A stretch of 64,000 nucleotides of DNA, from contig NZ_WQKZ01000004.1 of NCBI RefSeq assembly GCF_009755225.1, positions 124,001 to 188,000 on the forward strand. Direction: 5' to 3'. A program made the position numbers and the translations under genes. Below are positions 18,009-25,241 of the stretch, piece after piece. Numbering within the stretch: the stretch's first letter is position 1; each line of letters begins with the position of its first letter. This stretch comes from Hymenobacter ginkgonis (GTDB lineage: Bacteria > Bacteroidota > Bacteroidia > Cytophagales > Hymenobacteraceae). Under the pieces are notes generated by a model that searched no databases, was not told the origin of the DNA, and was given only the letters and a program-made list of their open reading frames with translations.

Positions 18009-18479
18009 TTACTCCTGAAACTCAATCGGAATGGTGCACACTACCCGCACAGTTTGGCCGCGCTGCCGGGCCGGCTGCCAAGGCGGCATCAGCCACACCA
18101 GGCGCAGGGCTTCTTCGTTGAGGCCGCTGCCGGGGCCGCGCACTACTGAGGCATCGGTTACCTGCCCGGTAGCGCTGAGCACAAAGCGCACGTACACTTT
18201 GCCCGTTAGGTGCTTGCGCAGGGCCTGCTCGGGGTAGTGCAGGTTTTTAGTCATGTAGGCCCGCATTCCGGCATCGCCACCCGTGAATTGTGGCCGCACG
18301 TCGGGATTAATAAAGATGGAGTCGGGCTTGAAGAGTGGGGCCGCCGCTGGGCTACTCCCGCCGCCGACACTGCTTGGCAACACGGCCGCCAAGCTGGGCC
18401 CTGCCGCCCGCTGGGCAGCAGCCGAACTCACTAACCCTAAAGTGGCGACTAGCAAGCCACCTATAAAGCGCGTAATCAT
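18009..18479 (-). CDS. Secreted TonB C-terminal domain protein
   Basis: 156 residues: a signal peptide (MITRFIGGLLVATLGLVSSA), a short linker, then a TonB_C domain (YPEQALRKHLTGKVYVRFVL, LNEEALRLVWLMPPWQPARQ, VRVVCTIPIEF). Classical TonB has an uncleaved membrane anchor and a Pro-rich spacer; here the anchor looks like a cleavable signal and the spacer is short, so it may not energise transport in the usual way. Such stand-alone TonB_C proteins are frequent in Bacteroidota. It is convergent with the barrel gene, with 23 bases between them. Confidence 0.82.
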   Translation of the reverse strand: MITRFIGGLLVATLGLVSSAAAQRAAGPSLAAVLPSSVGGGSSPAAAPLFKPDSIFINPDVRPQFTGGDAGMRAYMTKNLHYPEQALRKHLTGKVYVRFVLSATGQVTDASVVRGPGSGLNEEALRLVWLMPPWQPARQRGQTVRVVCTIPIEFQE

Positions 18480-18691
18480 AAAGCGTAACGTATAAAGTGA
18501 ACTGCATAAGAGACCGGTTGCTTTCCAAATTTAATACTACTTTCGTTTAAATTCTAGTATTATCCCGATAGTAGCGACGATTCTTATTAAGGTGCTAAAA
18601 ATTCCTTGTTTTAGCTTGCGTTTGCCATGGGCACCGCTACCAGCCCTACCTTCGTTTGGTTTAAACTAGGGCGCTTGCCGCCTTTCTTCCT
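18480..18691. other. Divergent intergenic region with a small dyad
   Basis: The region separates the divergent TonB-C and CvfB-like genes and is AT-rich. An 8-bp perfect dyad, TAATACTA (18532-18539) and TAGTATTA (18555-18562), has a 15-base spacer and could be an operator. No gene was found here. Confidence 0.35.
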
Positions 18692-19528
18692 ATGCGCCTT
18701 GGCGATTTTAACGACCTCGAAATAGCCCGCGAAGTCAGCATCGGCTTCTACCTGACCAGCGACGACGGCGACCTGCTGCTGCCCGAAAAATACCGCCCCG
18801 TAGGTGCGCACGTCGGCGACGTTATTCGCGTCTTTGTATACCGCGACTCGGAGGACCGCCTCATTGCCACCACTTTAGAGCCACTGGCGGTGGTCGATAG
18901 CTTCGCAGCCCTCACCGTGCGCGATGTGGGGGCGCCCGGGGCGTTTCTCGACTGGGGCCTCGAAAAAGACTTGCTCCTTCCCCACGCCAACCAGCGCCAG
19001 GCTGTGCGCGTTGGCGACCGCGTGCTAGTTTATGTGTACCTCGACGAGGCTACCGACCGACTCGTGGCGTCGGCCAAATGGCAGCAGTTTTTGAGCCCCG
19101 AGCCCTTCGAGGGCGCAGTGGGCGCCGCCGTGCAGGTACTTGTGGCCGAAGAAACTCCGCTGGGTTATTCCGTCATCATCAATGGCACGCACGCGGGCCT
19201 GCTCTACGGCAACGAAGTTTTCCGCCCCTTGCGCATTGGCGAGCTGCTACCCGGCCACGTCCGCCTGATTCGACCCGATGGCAAGCTCGATGTACGCCTG
19301 GGCCAGGCCGGCTACGACGAGGTTGAGAGCGCCGCGGGCCTCGTACTTGCCGCCCTGCGCGCCCGCCCCGATGGCCGCCTACCCCTCGGCGATAAAAGCC
19401 TCGCCGACGACGTGTACCGCCGCCTAGGCATGAGCAAAAAGGTCTTCAAGAAAGCGTTGGGCTCGCTCTATAAGCAAGGCCTAGTAGAGCTGGGCCCCGA
19501 AGAAACACGGCTGGCTGTATCGAGCTAG
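18692..19528 (+). CDS. cvfB: S1-type RNA-binding protein, CvfB/YitL family
   Basis: 278 residues. Successive S1-like beta-barrels are visible: EVSIGFYLTSDDGDLLLPEK, then VRDVGAPGAFLDWGLEKDLL and YSVIINGTHAGLLYGNEVFR, with a C-terminal winged-helix-like segment (LGMSKKVFKKALGSLYKQGL). This is the domain order of CvfB (YitL), an RNA-binding protein linked to virulence gene expression in staphylococci. The phrase LPHANQRQAVRVGDRVLVYV matches the conserved core. The length is usual. It is a single gene with no operon partner. Confidence 0.88.
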   Translation: MRLGDFNDLEIAREVSIGFYLTSDDGDLLLPEKYRPVGAHVGDVIRVFVYRDSEDRLIATTLEPLAVVDSFAALTVRDVGAPGAFLDWGLEKDLLLPHANQRQAVRVGDRVLVYVYLDEATDRLVASAKWQQFLSPEPFEGAVGAAVQVLVAEETPLGYSVIINGTHAGLLYGNEVFRPLRIGELLPGHVRLIRPDGKLDVRLGQAGYDEVESAAGLVLAALRARPDGRLPLGDKSLADDVYRRLGMSKKVFKKALGSLYKQGLVELGPEETRLAVSS

Positions 19529-19632
19529 CTACCTTGTAGGAGGCCTACCCCCACTTTGTGGGGCAAGGGTTAGTTCGGCAAGAACCGTTACACGAAGGTT
19601 GAGCCGAAGATTTTTCATCCGAAGCTTTCTGC

Positions 19633-19694
19633 TATAACGGATATTTCAGTTTATAAACTGCTTTTGCAGTTTATAAACTGAAATATCCGTTATA
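19633..19694. promoter_or_regulatory. Perfect palindromic operator upstream of the BlaI gene
   Basis: Bases 19633-19661 are the exact reverse complement of 19666-19694, with loop TTTT. The palindrome contains two copies of the self-complementary CAGTTTATAAACTG (19647-19660 and 19667-19680), so it offers two tandem dimer sites for the adjacent BlaI-type repressor. The second copy covers the -33 region of the promoter. Autoregulation is inferred from position and symmetry. Confidence 0.8.
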
Positions 19695-19700
19695 CATTTG
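19670..19700 (+). promoter_or_regulatory. Bacteroidota-type promoter of the blaI-M56 operon
   Basis: A -7 element TACATTTG (19693-19700) fits TAnnTTTG, and TTTA (19670-19673) sits 19 bases upstream as a near -33 element. The start codon at 19705 follows almost at once, so the mRNA would be leaderless or nearly so. Confidence 0.6.
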
Positions 19701-19704
19701 CAGC

Positions 19705-20088
19705 ATGGAGGAATTAACCAAAACCGAAGAGCCCATTATGCAGGTGCTCTGGAAGTTGAAGCAAGCATTTGTAAAGGATATCATCGAGCACTTGCCCGAC
19801 GACCCCAAGCCGCCCTACAACACAGTGTCGTCGGTGGTGCGGATTTTAGAGCGCAAAGGCTACCTGGGTTTCAAAGCCTATGGCAAAACCTACGAGTACT
19901 TTCCGCTCATCAGCAAGGCGCAATATCGGGCCCAAAGCCTGAAGCGCATGCTGGCCCGCTACTTCGATAATTCGCCGACTGCGCTGGTGTCGTTCATGGT
20001 TGAGGAAACCTTGAACCCCAAGGAGTTGCAGCAGCTGCGCAAGCTGCTCGACGATGACCAGGCCAAAAACACGCCTGGCTATGACTAG
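19705..20088 (+). CDS. BlaI/MecI/CopY family transcriptional repressor
   Basis: 127 residues with the family winged helix at the N-terminus (LTKTEEPIMQVLWKLKQAFV, then YNTVSSVVRILERKGYLGFK) and a C-terminal dimerisation helix region (ALVSFMVEETLNPKELQQLR). BlaI proteins bind palindromic operators as dimers and are inactivated when the partner M56 peptidase senses a signal. The partner gene overlaps its stop by 8 bases, and a perfect palindromic operator lies just upstream. No beta-lactamase gene is adjacent, so the regulated output may be something else. Confidence 0.93.
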   Translation: MEELTKTEEPIMQVLWKLKQAFVKDIIEHLPDDPKPPYNTVSSVVRILERKGYLGFKAYGKTYEYFPLISKAQYRAQSLKRMLARYFDNSPTALVSFMVEETLNPKELQQLRKLLDDDQAKNTPGYD

Positions 20089-21532
20089 CCATTGGCTTCT
20101 GTACCTGCTCGCGGCCACCGGCTGCCAAGCGGTGTTTGCGCTCTTCTACTGGTTGCTGCTGGCGCCACTTTCCACCTTTGGCTGGAACCGCACCTATTTG
20201 CTGAGCGCGCTCCTGCTGAGCGCCGCCCTACCCCTACTTGCACTGCCCACGGCCTGGGCACCGCTGGTGTGGCCCAGTAGCCCCGTTGTTCCAACTCTGG
20301 CCCTACCCCCTTGGCAACTAGCTACCTACCGTACTGCCCCTACCGAAGTGGCGACGCAAACCGGCGTGCCGTGGCTACTGCTAGCCTTGGCTACCTACTG
20401 GCTAGGGGTGGCGTACCAGGCTTGGCGCCTGGCGCGCAGCCTAGCCTGGCTCTATTTGCTAAGCCGGCAGCACCCGCGCACGCGCCTCGGGCGGGGCTGG
20501 CTGGTGCAGCTCCCCGAGCCCAGCCAGCCAGCGTTTTCGTTTGGGAAATACGTATTCTTGTCGCCGGCCCACGCCCAACTTAGCCCGGCCGAGTATGCGC
20601 AACTGGTGCAGCACGAGCAGGTGCACGGCGCGCAGCACCACTCGCTCGATTTACTGCTGGCTGAGGTAGTGGGCTGCTTTTTTTGGTTTAATGGCTTGGT
20701 GCCTTACCTGCGCCAACAACTACGCACGGTACACGAGTACCTAGCCGATGCCGCCGTGACGCGCGCCGCGGGCAGCCGCGTGGCCTACGGCCGCCTGCTA
20801 CTTAAGCTAGCTGCTGGCCCGGCGCCTACTTCGCTGGTGCATCCTTTTTCCACGCGGCAGGTTGCCCTGCGCATTCGCATGCTCACCACTCCCCCCTCTT
20901 CCCCCATGAAAAAGCTTCGTTTCCTGCTAGTTATTCCGGTGGCTGTCCTGGCTTGGATAGGTGCCGCCGCCGTAAGCCCTACCCCCTCGGTGGCAGCAGT
21001 GGGGCTAAGTACGGCAGTCCCTACCCCCTCGTCCTCCGCCCAGAGCCGCATCGGCACCATTAGCTGGCAGGGCAATAAATTCCTTTCGGCCGCGCAGCTC
21101 AACGAAGCACTGGACCTGCGCCCCGGCGACCCCTACGACTCGACGGTAGTGGAAGCCAAACTGGGTGCTTGGGCCGACAGCCGCACGATTACTTCGCGCT
21201 ATATGGACCACGGCTACCTGTTTTTCAGCATCAAGCCTGTGGCTAAGCCGCAGCCCAACGGCACCACCGACTTGCTTTTTATTCTTAACGAAGGGCCTAC
21301 TGCTCAGATAAATAACATCACGGTCAAAGGCAACCACAAAGTGCCCACCGCCACCATTCTTCAGCTGGTGCCCCTGCACCATGGCGAGCTGTTTAGCCGC
21401 GCCAAGCTGCTCGCATCGCAACGCGCACTGGCTGAAAGCGGCTTGTTTGACCCCACCAAAATCGGTATCAACCCCCAGCCTACTCCGGACACTGGCTTGG
21501 TGAATATTGAATACGTGGTAGTTGAGAAGTAG
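20081..21532 (+). CDS. M56 (BlaR1-type) membrane metallopeptidase fused to POTRA-like domains
   Basis: 483 residues from ATG 20081, overlapping the blaI stop. The N-terminal half has three hydrophobic segments and the zinc motif HEQVH (178-182), with a downstream EYLAD that can supply the third ligand, as in M56 sensors. A fourth membrane segment (about 281-300, LRFLLVIPVAVLAWIGAAA) leads to a periplasmic part with two POTRA-like units (about 324-400 and 405-480): IGTISWQGNKFLSAAQLNEA, then INNITVKGNHKVPTATILQL and ALAESGLFDPTKIGI. Bacteroidota M56 proteins often carry a TonB_C domain there, so POTRA units are an unusual replacement. Probable role: signal-triggered proteolysis of the BlaI repressor, with the POTRA part sensing or docking. 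Confidence 0.85.
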   Translation: MTSHWLLYLLAATGCQAVFALFYWLLLAPLSTFGWNRTYLLSALLLSAALPLLALPTAWAPLVWPSSPVVPTLALPPWQLATYRTAPTEVATQTGVPWLLLALATYWLGVAYQAWRLARSLAWLYLLSRQHPRTRLGRGWLVQLPEPSQPAFSFGKYVFLSPAHAQLSPAEYAQLVQHEQVHGAQHHSLDLLLAEVVGCFFWFNGLVPYLRQQLRTVHEYLADAAVTRAAGSRVAYGRLLLKLAAGPAPTSLVHPFSTRQVALRIRMLTTPPSSPMKKLRFLLVIPVAVLAWIGAAAVSPTPSVAAVGLSTAVPTPSSSAQSRIGTISWQGNKFLSAAQLNEALDLRPGDPYDSTVVEAKLGAWADSRTITSRYMDHGYLFFSIKPVAKPQPNGTTDLLFILNEGPTAQINNITVKGNHKVPTATILQLVPLHHGELFSRAKLLASQRALAESGLFDPTKIGINPQPTPDTGLVNIEYVVVEK

Positions 21533-21560
21533 CTAAGTCAGCATTTTTTCAACTCAAAAA

Positions 21561-21591
21561 TTTGCTTTTTCATAAAAGCATCGTTCCTTTG
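21561..21591 (+). promoter_or_regulatory. Promoter of the trp operon
   Basis: TTTG (21561-21564) and TTCCTTTG (21584-21591), separated by 19 bases, match the Bacteroidota -33 and -7 elements (TTTG and TAnnTTTG, with T for A at one place). Transcription would begin near 21597, about 17 bases before the leader-peptide ATG. Confidence 0.65.
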
Positions 21592-21613
21592 CTTCCGCAA
21601 ACCGACCTAAACC

Positions 21614-21673
21614 ATGTCTTTTCTCGCAACCGTTTCGCAAAGCTGGTGGCACTCAACCTTTCCAAAAGGCTGA
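21614..21673 (+). CDS. trpL: trp leader peptide with tandem Trp codons
   Basis: A 19-residue open frame reads MSFLATVSQSWWHSTFPKG and ends with TGA at 21671-21673. The tandem TGG codons (21644-21649) lie about 75 bases before an intrinsic terminator that precedes trpE. Trp is a rare residue, so two in a row in such a position are the hallmark of ribosome-mediated attenuation: scarcity of charged tRNA-Trp would stall the ribosome there. A possible pairing of TCAACC (21653-21658) with GGTTGA (21693-21698) would be blocked by a stalled ribosome. The full set of alternative RNA folds is not resolved by eye. Confidence 0.85.
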   Translation: MSFLATVSQSWWHSTFPKG

Positions 21674-21717
21674 GCATTAGGCATATATAGTTGGTTGAAC
21701 CCTTAGAGATTCTCCAA

Positions 21718-21746
21718 GCCCGCTGCTCACCGCAGCGGGCTTTTTT
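21718..21746 (+). terminator. trp attenuator terminator
   Basis: The stem GCCCGCTG (21718-21725) and CAGCGGGC (21733-21740) is followed by six T (21741-21746). It lies between the leader peptide and trpE, about 65 bases before the trpE ATG, so it is a conditional terminator of the operon. Confidence 0.88.
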
Positions 21747-21810
21747 GTTGTCCCATTTTTTACCCTGTTTTTGCGAGTGCCGCAAAGACAGCCGTTTTTC
21801 AATCCAAGCC

Positions 21811-23253
21811 ATGTCGGCCGCTACTGCTACTTCCTCCGCTACCCTAGTTCACAGCCGCCACCGCCGCTTGCTGGCCGATACCCTCACGCCGGTAAGCTTG
21901 TACCTGCGCCTGCGCGACCAGTTTGTGGGCACGCTGCTGCTCGAAAGCTCCGACTACCACGGCAATAATAATAGCTTTTCCTACCTGTGCTTCAGCCCGG
22001 TAGCGCGGTTTGAACTCGATGGGCGGCAGCTCACGAAGCAGCACCCCGGCCAGCCGGCCCACACCACTACCCTCGCCGACCCGCGCACGGCGCTAGAGCA
22101 ATTGCGCGAGTTTCGGGCGAGCTTCCAGCCGGCCGCACCGTCGGGGCTGCCCTTCATCACCAACGGGCTGTTTGGGCACATGGCTTACGAGGCAGTGCAG
22201 TATTTTGAGGATGTGGAGCTGCGCGACAAGCCCGGCGCCAGCACGGTGCCAGCCATCGTGTACCAGGCGTTTCGCTACGTTATTGCCATCAATCACTTCA
22301 AAGATGAGTTGTATTTATTTGAGCATCAATACCTAGCCGAAGGCGAAGAACCCGAAGCTGATAAGCTCGACTACATCGAAACGCTCATCCAAAACCGTAA
22401 TTTTGCTACCCACTCGTTTCACCTTACGGGCCAGGAAACGTCTAACGCAACCGATGCCGAGTACTTGGAGCTAATACGCCTGGGCCAGCACCACTGCCAG
22501 CGCGGCGACGTGTTTCAGATTGTGCTGTCGCGGCGTTTTCAGCAAAGCTTTCAGGGTGATGAGTTTAACGTATACCGGGCGCTACGCTCGCTTAATCCGT
22601 CGCCCTACCTCTTCTTTTTCGACTACGGCAGCTACAAGCTGTTTGGCTCGTCGCCCGAGTCGCAGATTGTGATTAATAAGGGCCAAGCGGTACTCTACCC
22701 CATCGCGGGCACGTTTCGCCGCACCGGCGACGACGCGGCCGACGCCCGCCTGGCCCAGCAGCTTCTCGACGACCCCAAGGAAACCGCCGAGCATGTGATG
22801 CTCGTGGACTTGGCCCGCAACGACCTCAGCCGCCGCTGCGACGTAGTGGCCGTCGAGCGGTTCAAGGAAGTGCAGTATTATTCACACGTTATCCACTTGG
22901 TTTCCAAAGTAGTGGGCCAGTTAGGACCCGATACCGAGCCGCTCGATGTGGTAGGCGAAACCTTCCCGGCCGGCACGCTGTCGGGTGCGCCTAAGTACCG
23001 CGCCGTGCAGCTCATTGACCAGTACGAAAGCACGCAGCGCGGCTTTTATGGTGGCTGCATCGGCGCGCTCGACTTTGGCGGCGACTTCAACCACGCCATT
23101 ATGATTCGGACTTTTCTCAGCAAAGACAATACGCTGTACTACCAGGCCGGCGCGGGGGTAGTGGCGAAGTCAGTGCCGGCCAGCGAATTGCAAGAAGTGC
23201 ACAACAAGCTGGGCGCCCTGCGCGCGGCCTTGCAGCAGGCGGAAAAGGTATAA
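21811..23253 (+). CDS. trpE: Anthranilate synthase component I
   Basis: 480 residues; converts chorismate and glutamine (or ammonia from TrpG) to anthranilate. The start is ATG 21811 (MSAATATSSATLVHS). The inhibitor-binding N-terminal motif LLESSD, the conserved RGDVFQIVLSRRFQQSF, the catalytic region ILSRRF to PIAGTFRRTGDDAADA, and PAGTLSGAPKYRAVQLIDQ are all present. The length is usual. First gene of the seven-gene trp operon, downstream of the leader peptide and attenuator; feedback inhibition by tryptophan is expected from the LLESS site. Confidence 0.96.
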   Translation: MSAATATSSATLVHSRHRRLLADTLTPVSLYLRLRDQFVGTLLLESSDYHGNNNSFSYLCFSPVARFELDGRQLTKQHPGQPAHTTTLADPRTALEQLREFRASFQPAAPSGLPFITNGLFGHMAYEAVQYFEDVELRDKPGASTVPAIVYQAFRYVIAINHFKDELYLFEHQYLAEGEEPEADKLDYIETLIQNRNFATHSFHLTGQETSNATDAEYLELIRLGQHHCQRGDVFQIVLSRRFQQSFQGDEFNVYRALRSLNPSPYLFFFDYGSYKLFGSSPESQIVINKGQAVLYPIAGTFRRTGDDAADARLAQQLLDDPKETAEHVMLVDLARNDLSRRCDVVAVERFKEVQYYSHVIHLVSKVVGQLGPDTEPLDVVGETFPAGTLSGAPKYRAVQLIDQYESTQRGFYGGCIGALDFGGDFNHAIMIRTFLSKDNTLYYQAGAGVVAKSVPASELQEVHNKLGALRAALQQAEKV

Positions 23254-23272
23254 TTCAACAGGTTAAAAAAAG

Positions 23273-23368
23273 CGACATGCTGAACGCTGGGAAGCAGCTC
23301 GCGGGCAGCAGTAATTTATGTATCAGCAACGATGCGAGCGAGGTGCTTCCCAGCGTTCAGCATGAGGT
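23273..23368. repeat. Interspersed palindrome, copy 3, between trpE and trpG
   Basis: The arms CATGCTGAACGCTGGGAAGC (from 23276) and GCTTCCCAGCGTTCAGCATG (ending near 23364) are exact complements; outer and inner flanks are less exact. The core CATGCTGA is shared with the other copies, but the middle differs. Confidence 0.9.
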
Positions 23369-23394
23369 TGTAAGAAATTAATTTCAGCAAGAAA

Positions 23395-23967
23395 ATGGCC
23401 ATTCTAGTTCTCGACAACTACGATTCCTTTACCTACAACCTCGTGTATATGCTGCGCGAGCTGGGGCAGGAAGTGGAGGTGTTTCGCAACGATAAAATCA
23501 GCCTCGACGAGGTGGATAAGTATTCGCACATTTTGCTGTCACCGGGGCCGGGCATTCCGAGCGAGGCCGGCATTATGCCCGAACTAATTAAGCGCTACGC
23601 GCCAACCAAACATATTTTGGGCGTGTGCCTGGGCCACCAGGCCATTGGCGAAGCCTTTGGCGGCCAGCTCGCTAACCTGGGCGAGGTGCACCATGGTGTG
23701 GCCCACACGCTGCACCAAACGCCAGAAGCCGCTCAAAACCGTCTTTTCAACGATGTGCCGAGCGATGTGCGCGTGGGCCGCTACCATTCCTGGACCATTT
23801 CGCCCGAGGCGGTGCCAGCCGAGCTGCGCATCACGGCCCTCGACGAAAACGGCCAGGTGCTGGCCCTTGCCCACCGCGACTACGACGTGCTGGGCGTGCA
23901 GTTTCACCCCGAATCGGTGCTGACGGAACACGGCAAAACCATGTTGGCTAATTGGGTAAATGGGTAG
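23395..23967 (+). CDS. trpG: Anthranilate synthase component II (glutamine amidotransferase)
   Basis: 190 residues, class I glutamine amidotransferase supplying ammonia to TrpE. Visible are the start motif LVLDNYDSFTYNLVYMLREL, the oxyanion strand LLSPGPGIPSEAG, the nucleophile Cys in GVCLGHQAIGEAFGG, and the His-Glu pair in GVQFHPESVLTEHG. It lies about 140 bases after trpE with palindrome copy 3 between them. The same subunit may also serve p-aminobenzoate synthesis in organisms lacking pabA; that cannot be decided here. Confidence 0.96.
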   Translation: MAILVLDNYDSFTYNLVYMLRELGQEVEVFRNDKISLDEVDKYSHILLSPGPGIPSEAGIMPELIKRYAPTKHILGVCLGHQAIGEAFGGQLANLGEVHHGVAHTLHQTPEAAQNRLFNDVPSDVRVGRYHSWTISPEAVPAELRITALDENGQVLALAHRDYDVLGVQFHPESVLTEHGKTMLANWVNG

Positions 23968-23983
23968 GAAATAAGGCCCCTAG

Positions 23984-24082
23984 AACGTCCTGCTGAGCTT
24001 GCCGAAGCATCGCGCTCGCGCCGTTGAACGATTGAAATTACTGCTGCACGCGCGATGCTTCGGCAAGCTCAGCAGGACGTTT
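23984..24082. repeat. Interspersed palindrome, copy 4, between trpG and trpD
   Basis: Almost perfect arms of about 32 bases. The left arm begins AACGTCCTGCTGAGCTTGCC and runs into GAAGCATCGC; the right arm (from about 24050) is its complement. This subtype has CCTGCTGAGC instead of CATGCTGAGC, as does copy 9. It ends 17 bases before the trpD start. Confidence 0.93.
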
Positions 24083-24098
24083 TTATATTAATTATAAA

Positions 24099-25094
24099 GT
24101 GAAAGACACCCTCAACCACCTGTTTGCTTACCGCACGCTGCCCCAGGAAGAAGCGCACCGTGTGGTGCTGGGCATTGCGCAGGGCCAGTATAACCCGGCC
24201 CAGATTGCAGCTTTCCTCACCGTGTACCTCATGCGCAGCGTGACGGTGGAGGAGCTGGCTGGCTTCCGCAACGCGCTGCTGGAGCTGTGCCGCCCCGTGG
24301 ACCTCGGCGGCTACGACGCCATGGACGTGTGCGGCACCGGCGGCGACGGCCGTAACACCTTCAACATCTCTACTTTATCGGCTTTTGTGGTGGCGGGCGC
24401 GGGGCAGCCGGTGGCCAAGCATGGCAACCACGGCGTGTCGAGCATCAGCGGTAGTAGCACGGTACTGGAGTACATGGGCGTGAAGTTTACGGCTGACAAT
24501 GACGCGCTCAAGCGTCAGCTCGACGAGGCGAATATCTGCTTTCTGCACGCGCCGCTGTTTCACCCGGCGCTTAAGAATGTAGCCCCGCTGCGTAAGGAAC
24601 TAGGCGTCAAGACTTTTTTCAACATGCTGGGGCCGCTGGTAAACCCCGCCCGACCGCGCTTGCAACTAGTGGGCGTGTTCAGCCTAGAGCTGGCCCGCCT
24701 CTACGCCTACCTGCACCAGCAGGAGGTGGGTAGGGAATTTCTCATCGTGCACAGCCTCGATGGCTACGACGAGGTATCGCTCACGGGCCCGGTTAAACTC
24801 ATCAGCCGGCAGGGCGAAGAACTGCTAGCGCCTAGCGACTTAGCCCTACCCCCCACTACGCCCGAAGCCCTATTTGGCGGCGACACGGTAGCCGAAGCCG
24901 CGCATATTTTCCAGAAAGTACTGCGCAACGAAGCCCCCGAAGCCCACCGCAACGCCGTATTGGCCAATGCCGCCTTGGCCCTGCGCACAGCCGGCCGCGC
25001 GGCCAACGTTGCCGAAGGTTTGGCGCAAGCCCGCGAGTCGTTGGACAGCGGCCGGGCACGGCAGGCGTTTGAGAAATTGTTAGCTTTAAGCTAG
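24099..25094 (+). CDS. trpD: Anthranilate phosphoribosyltransferase
   Basis: 331 residues; attaches phosphoribose from PRPP to anthranilate. The PRPP loop CGTGGDGRNTFNIST, the substrate region KHGNHGVSSISGSSTVLEYM and FFNMLGPLVNPARP are clear. It starts with GTG at 24099 (MKDTLNHLFAYRTL); no better ATG lies upstream because the palindrome ends at about 24082. The length is usual. Third gene of the trp operon. Confidence 0.95.
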   Translation: MKDTLNHLFAYRTLPQEEAHRVVLGIAQGQYNPAQIAAFLTVYLMRSVTVEELAGFRNALLELCRPVDLGGYDAMDVCGTGGDGRNTFNISTLSAFVVAGAGQPVAKHGNHGVSSISGSSTVLEYMGVKFTADNDALKRQLDEANICFLHAPLFHPALKNVAPLRKELGVKTFFNMLGPLVNPARPRLQLVGVFSLELARLYAYLHQQEVGREFLIVHSLDGYDEVSLTGPVKLISRQGEELLAPSDLALPPTTPEALFGGDTVAEAAHIFQKVLRNEAPEAHRNAVLANAALALRTAGRAANVAEGLAQARESLDSGRARQAFEKLLALS

Positions 25095-25110
25095 GCGAAT
25101 TAGTTAAAAA

Positions 25111-25212
25111 AGAACGTCATGCTGAGCAAAGCGAAGCATCTCGCTCGCCTTGTTGAACAACTAAGATTACCCAGCTATACCAGATGCTTCGCCTTGCTCA
25201 GCACGTTGTTCT
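25111..25212. repeat. Interspersed palindrome, copy 5, between trpD and trpC
   Basis: The left arm has GAACGTCATGCTGAGCAAAG followed by CGAAGCATCT; the right arm has AGATGCTTCGCCTTGCTCAG followed by CACGTTGTTC. A few mismatches. The loop includes TTGTTGAACAACTAAGATTA. Confidence 0.9.
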
Positions 25213-25241
25213 GGTGTTAGAAATGTTCCGTTAGAATCCCC

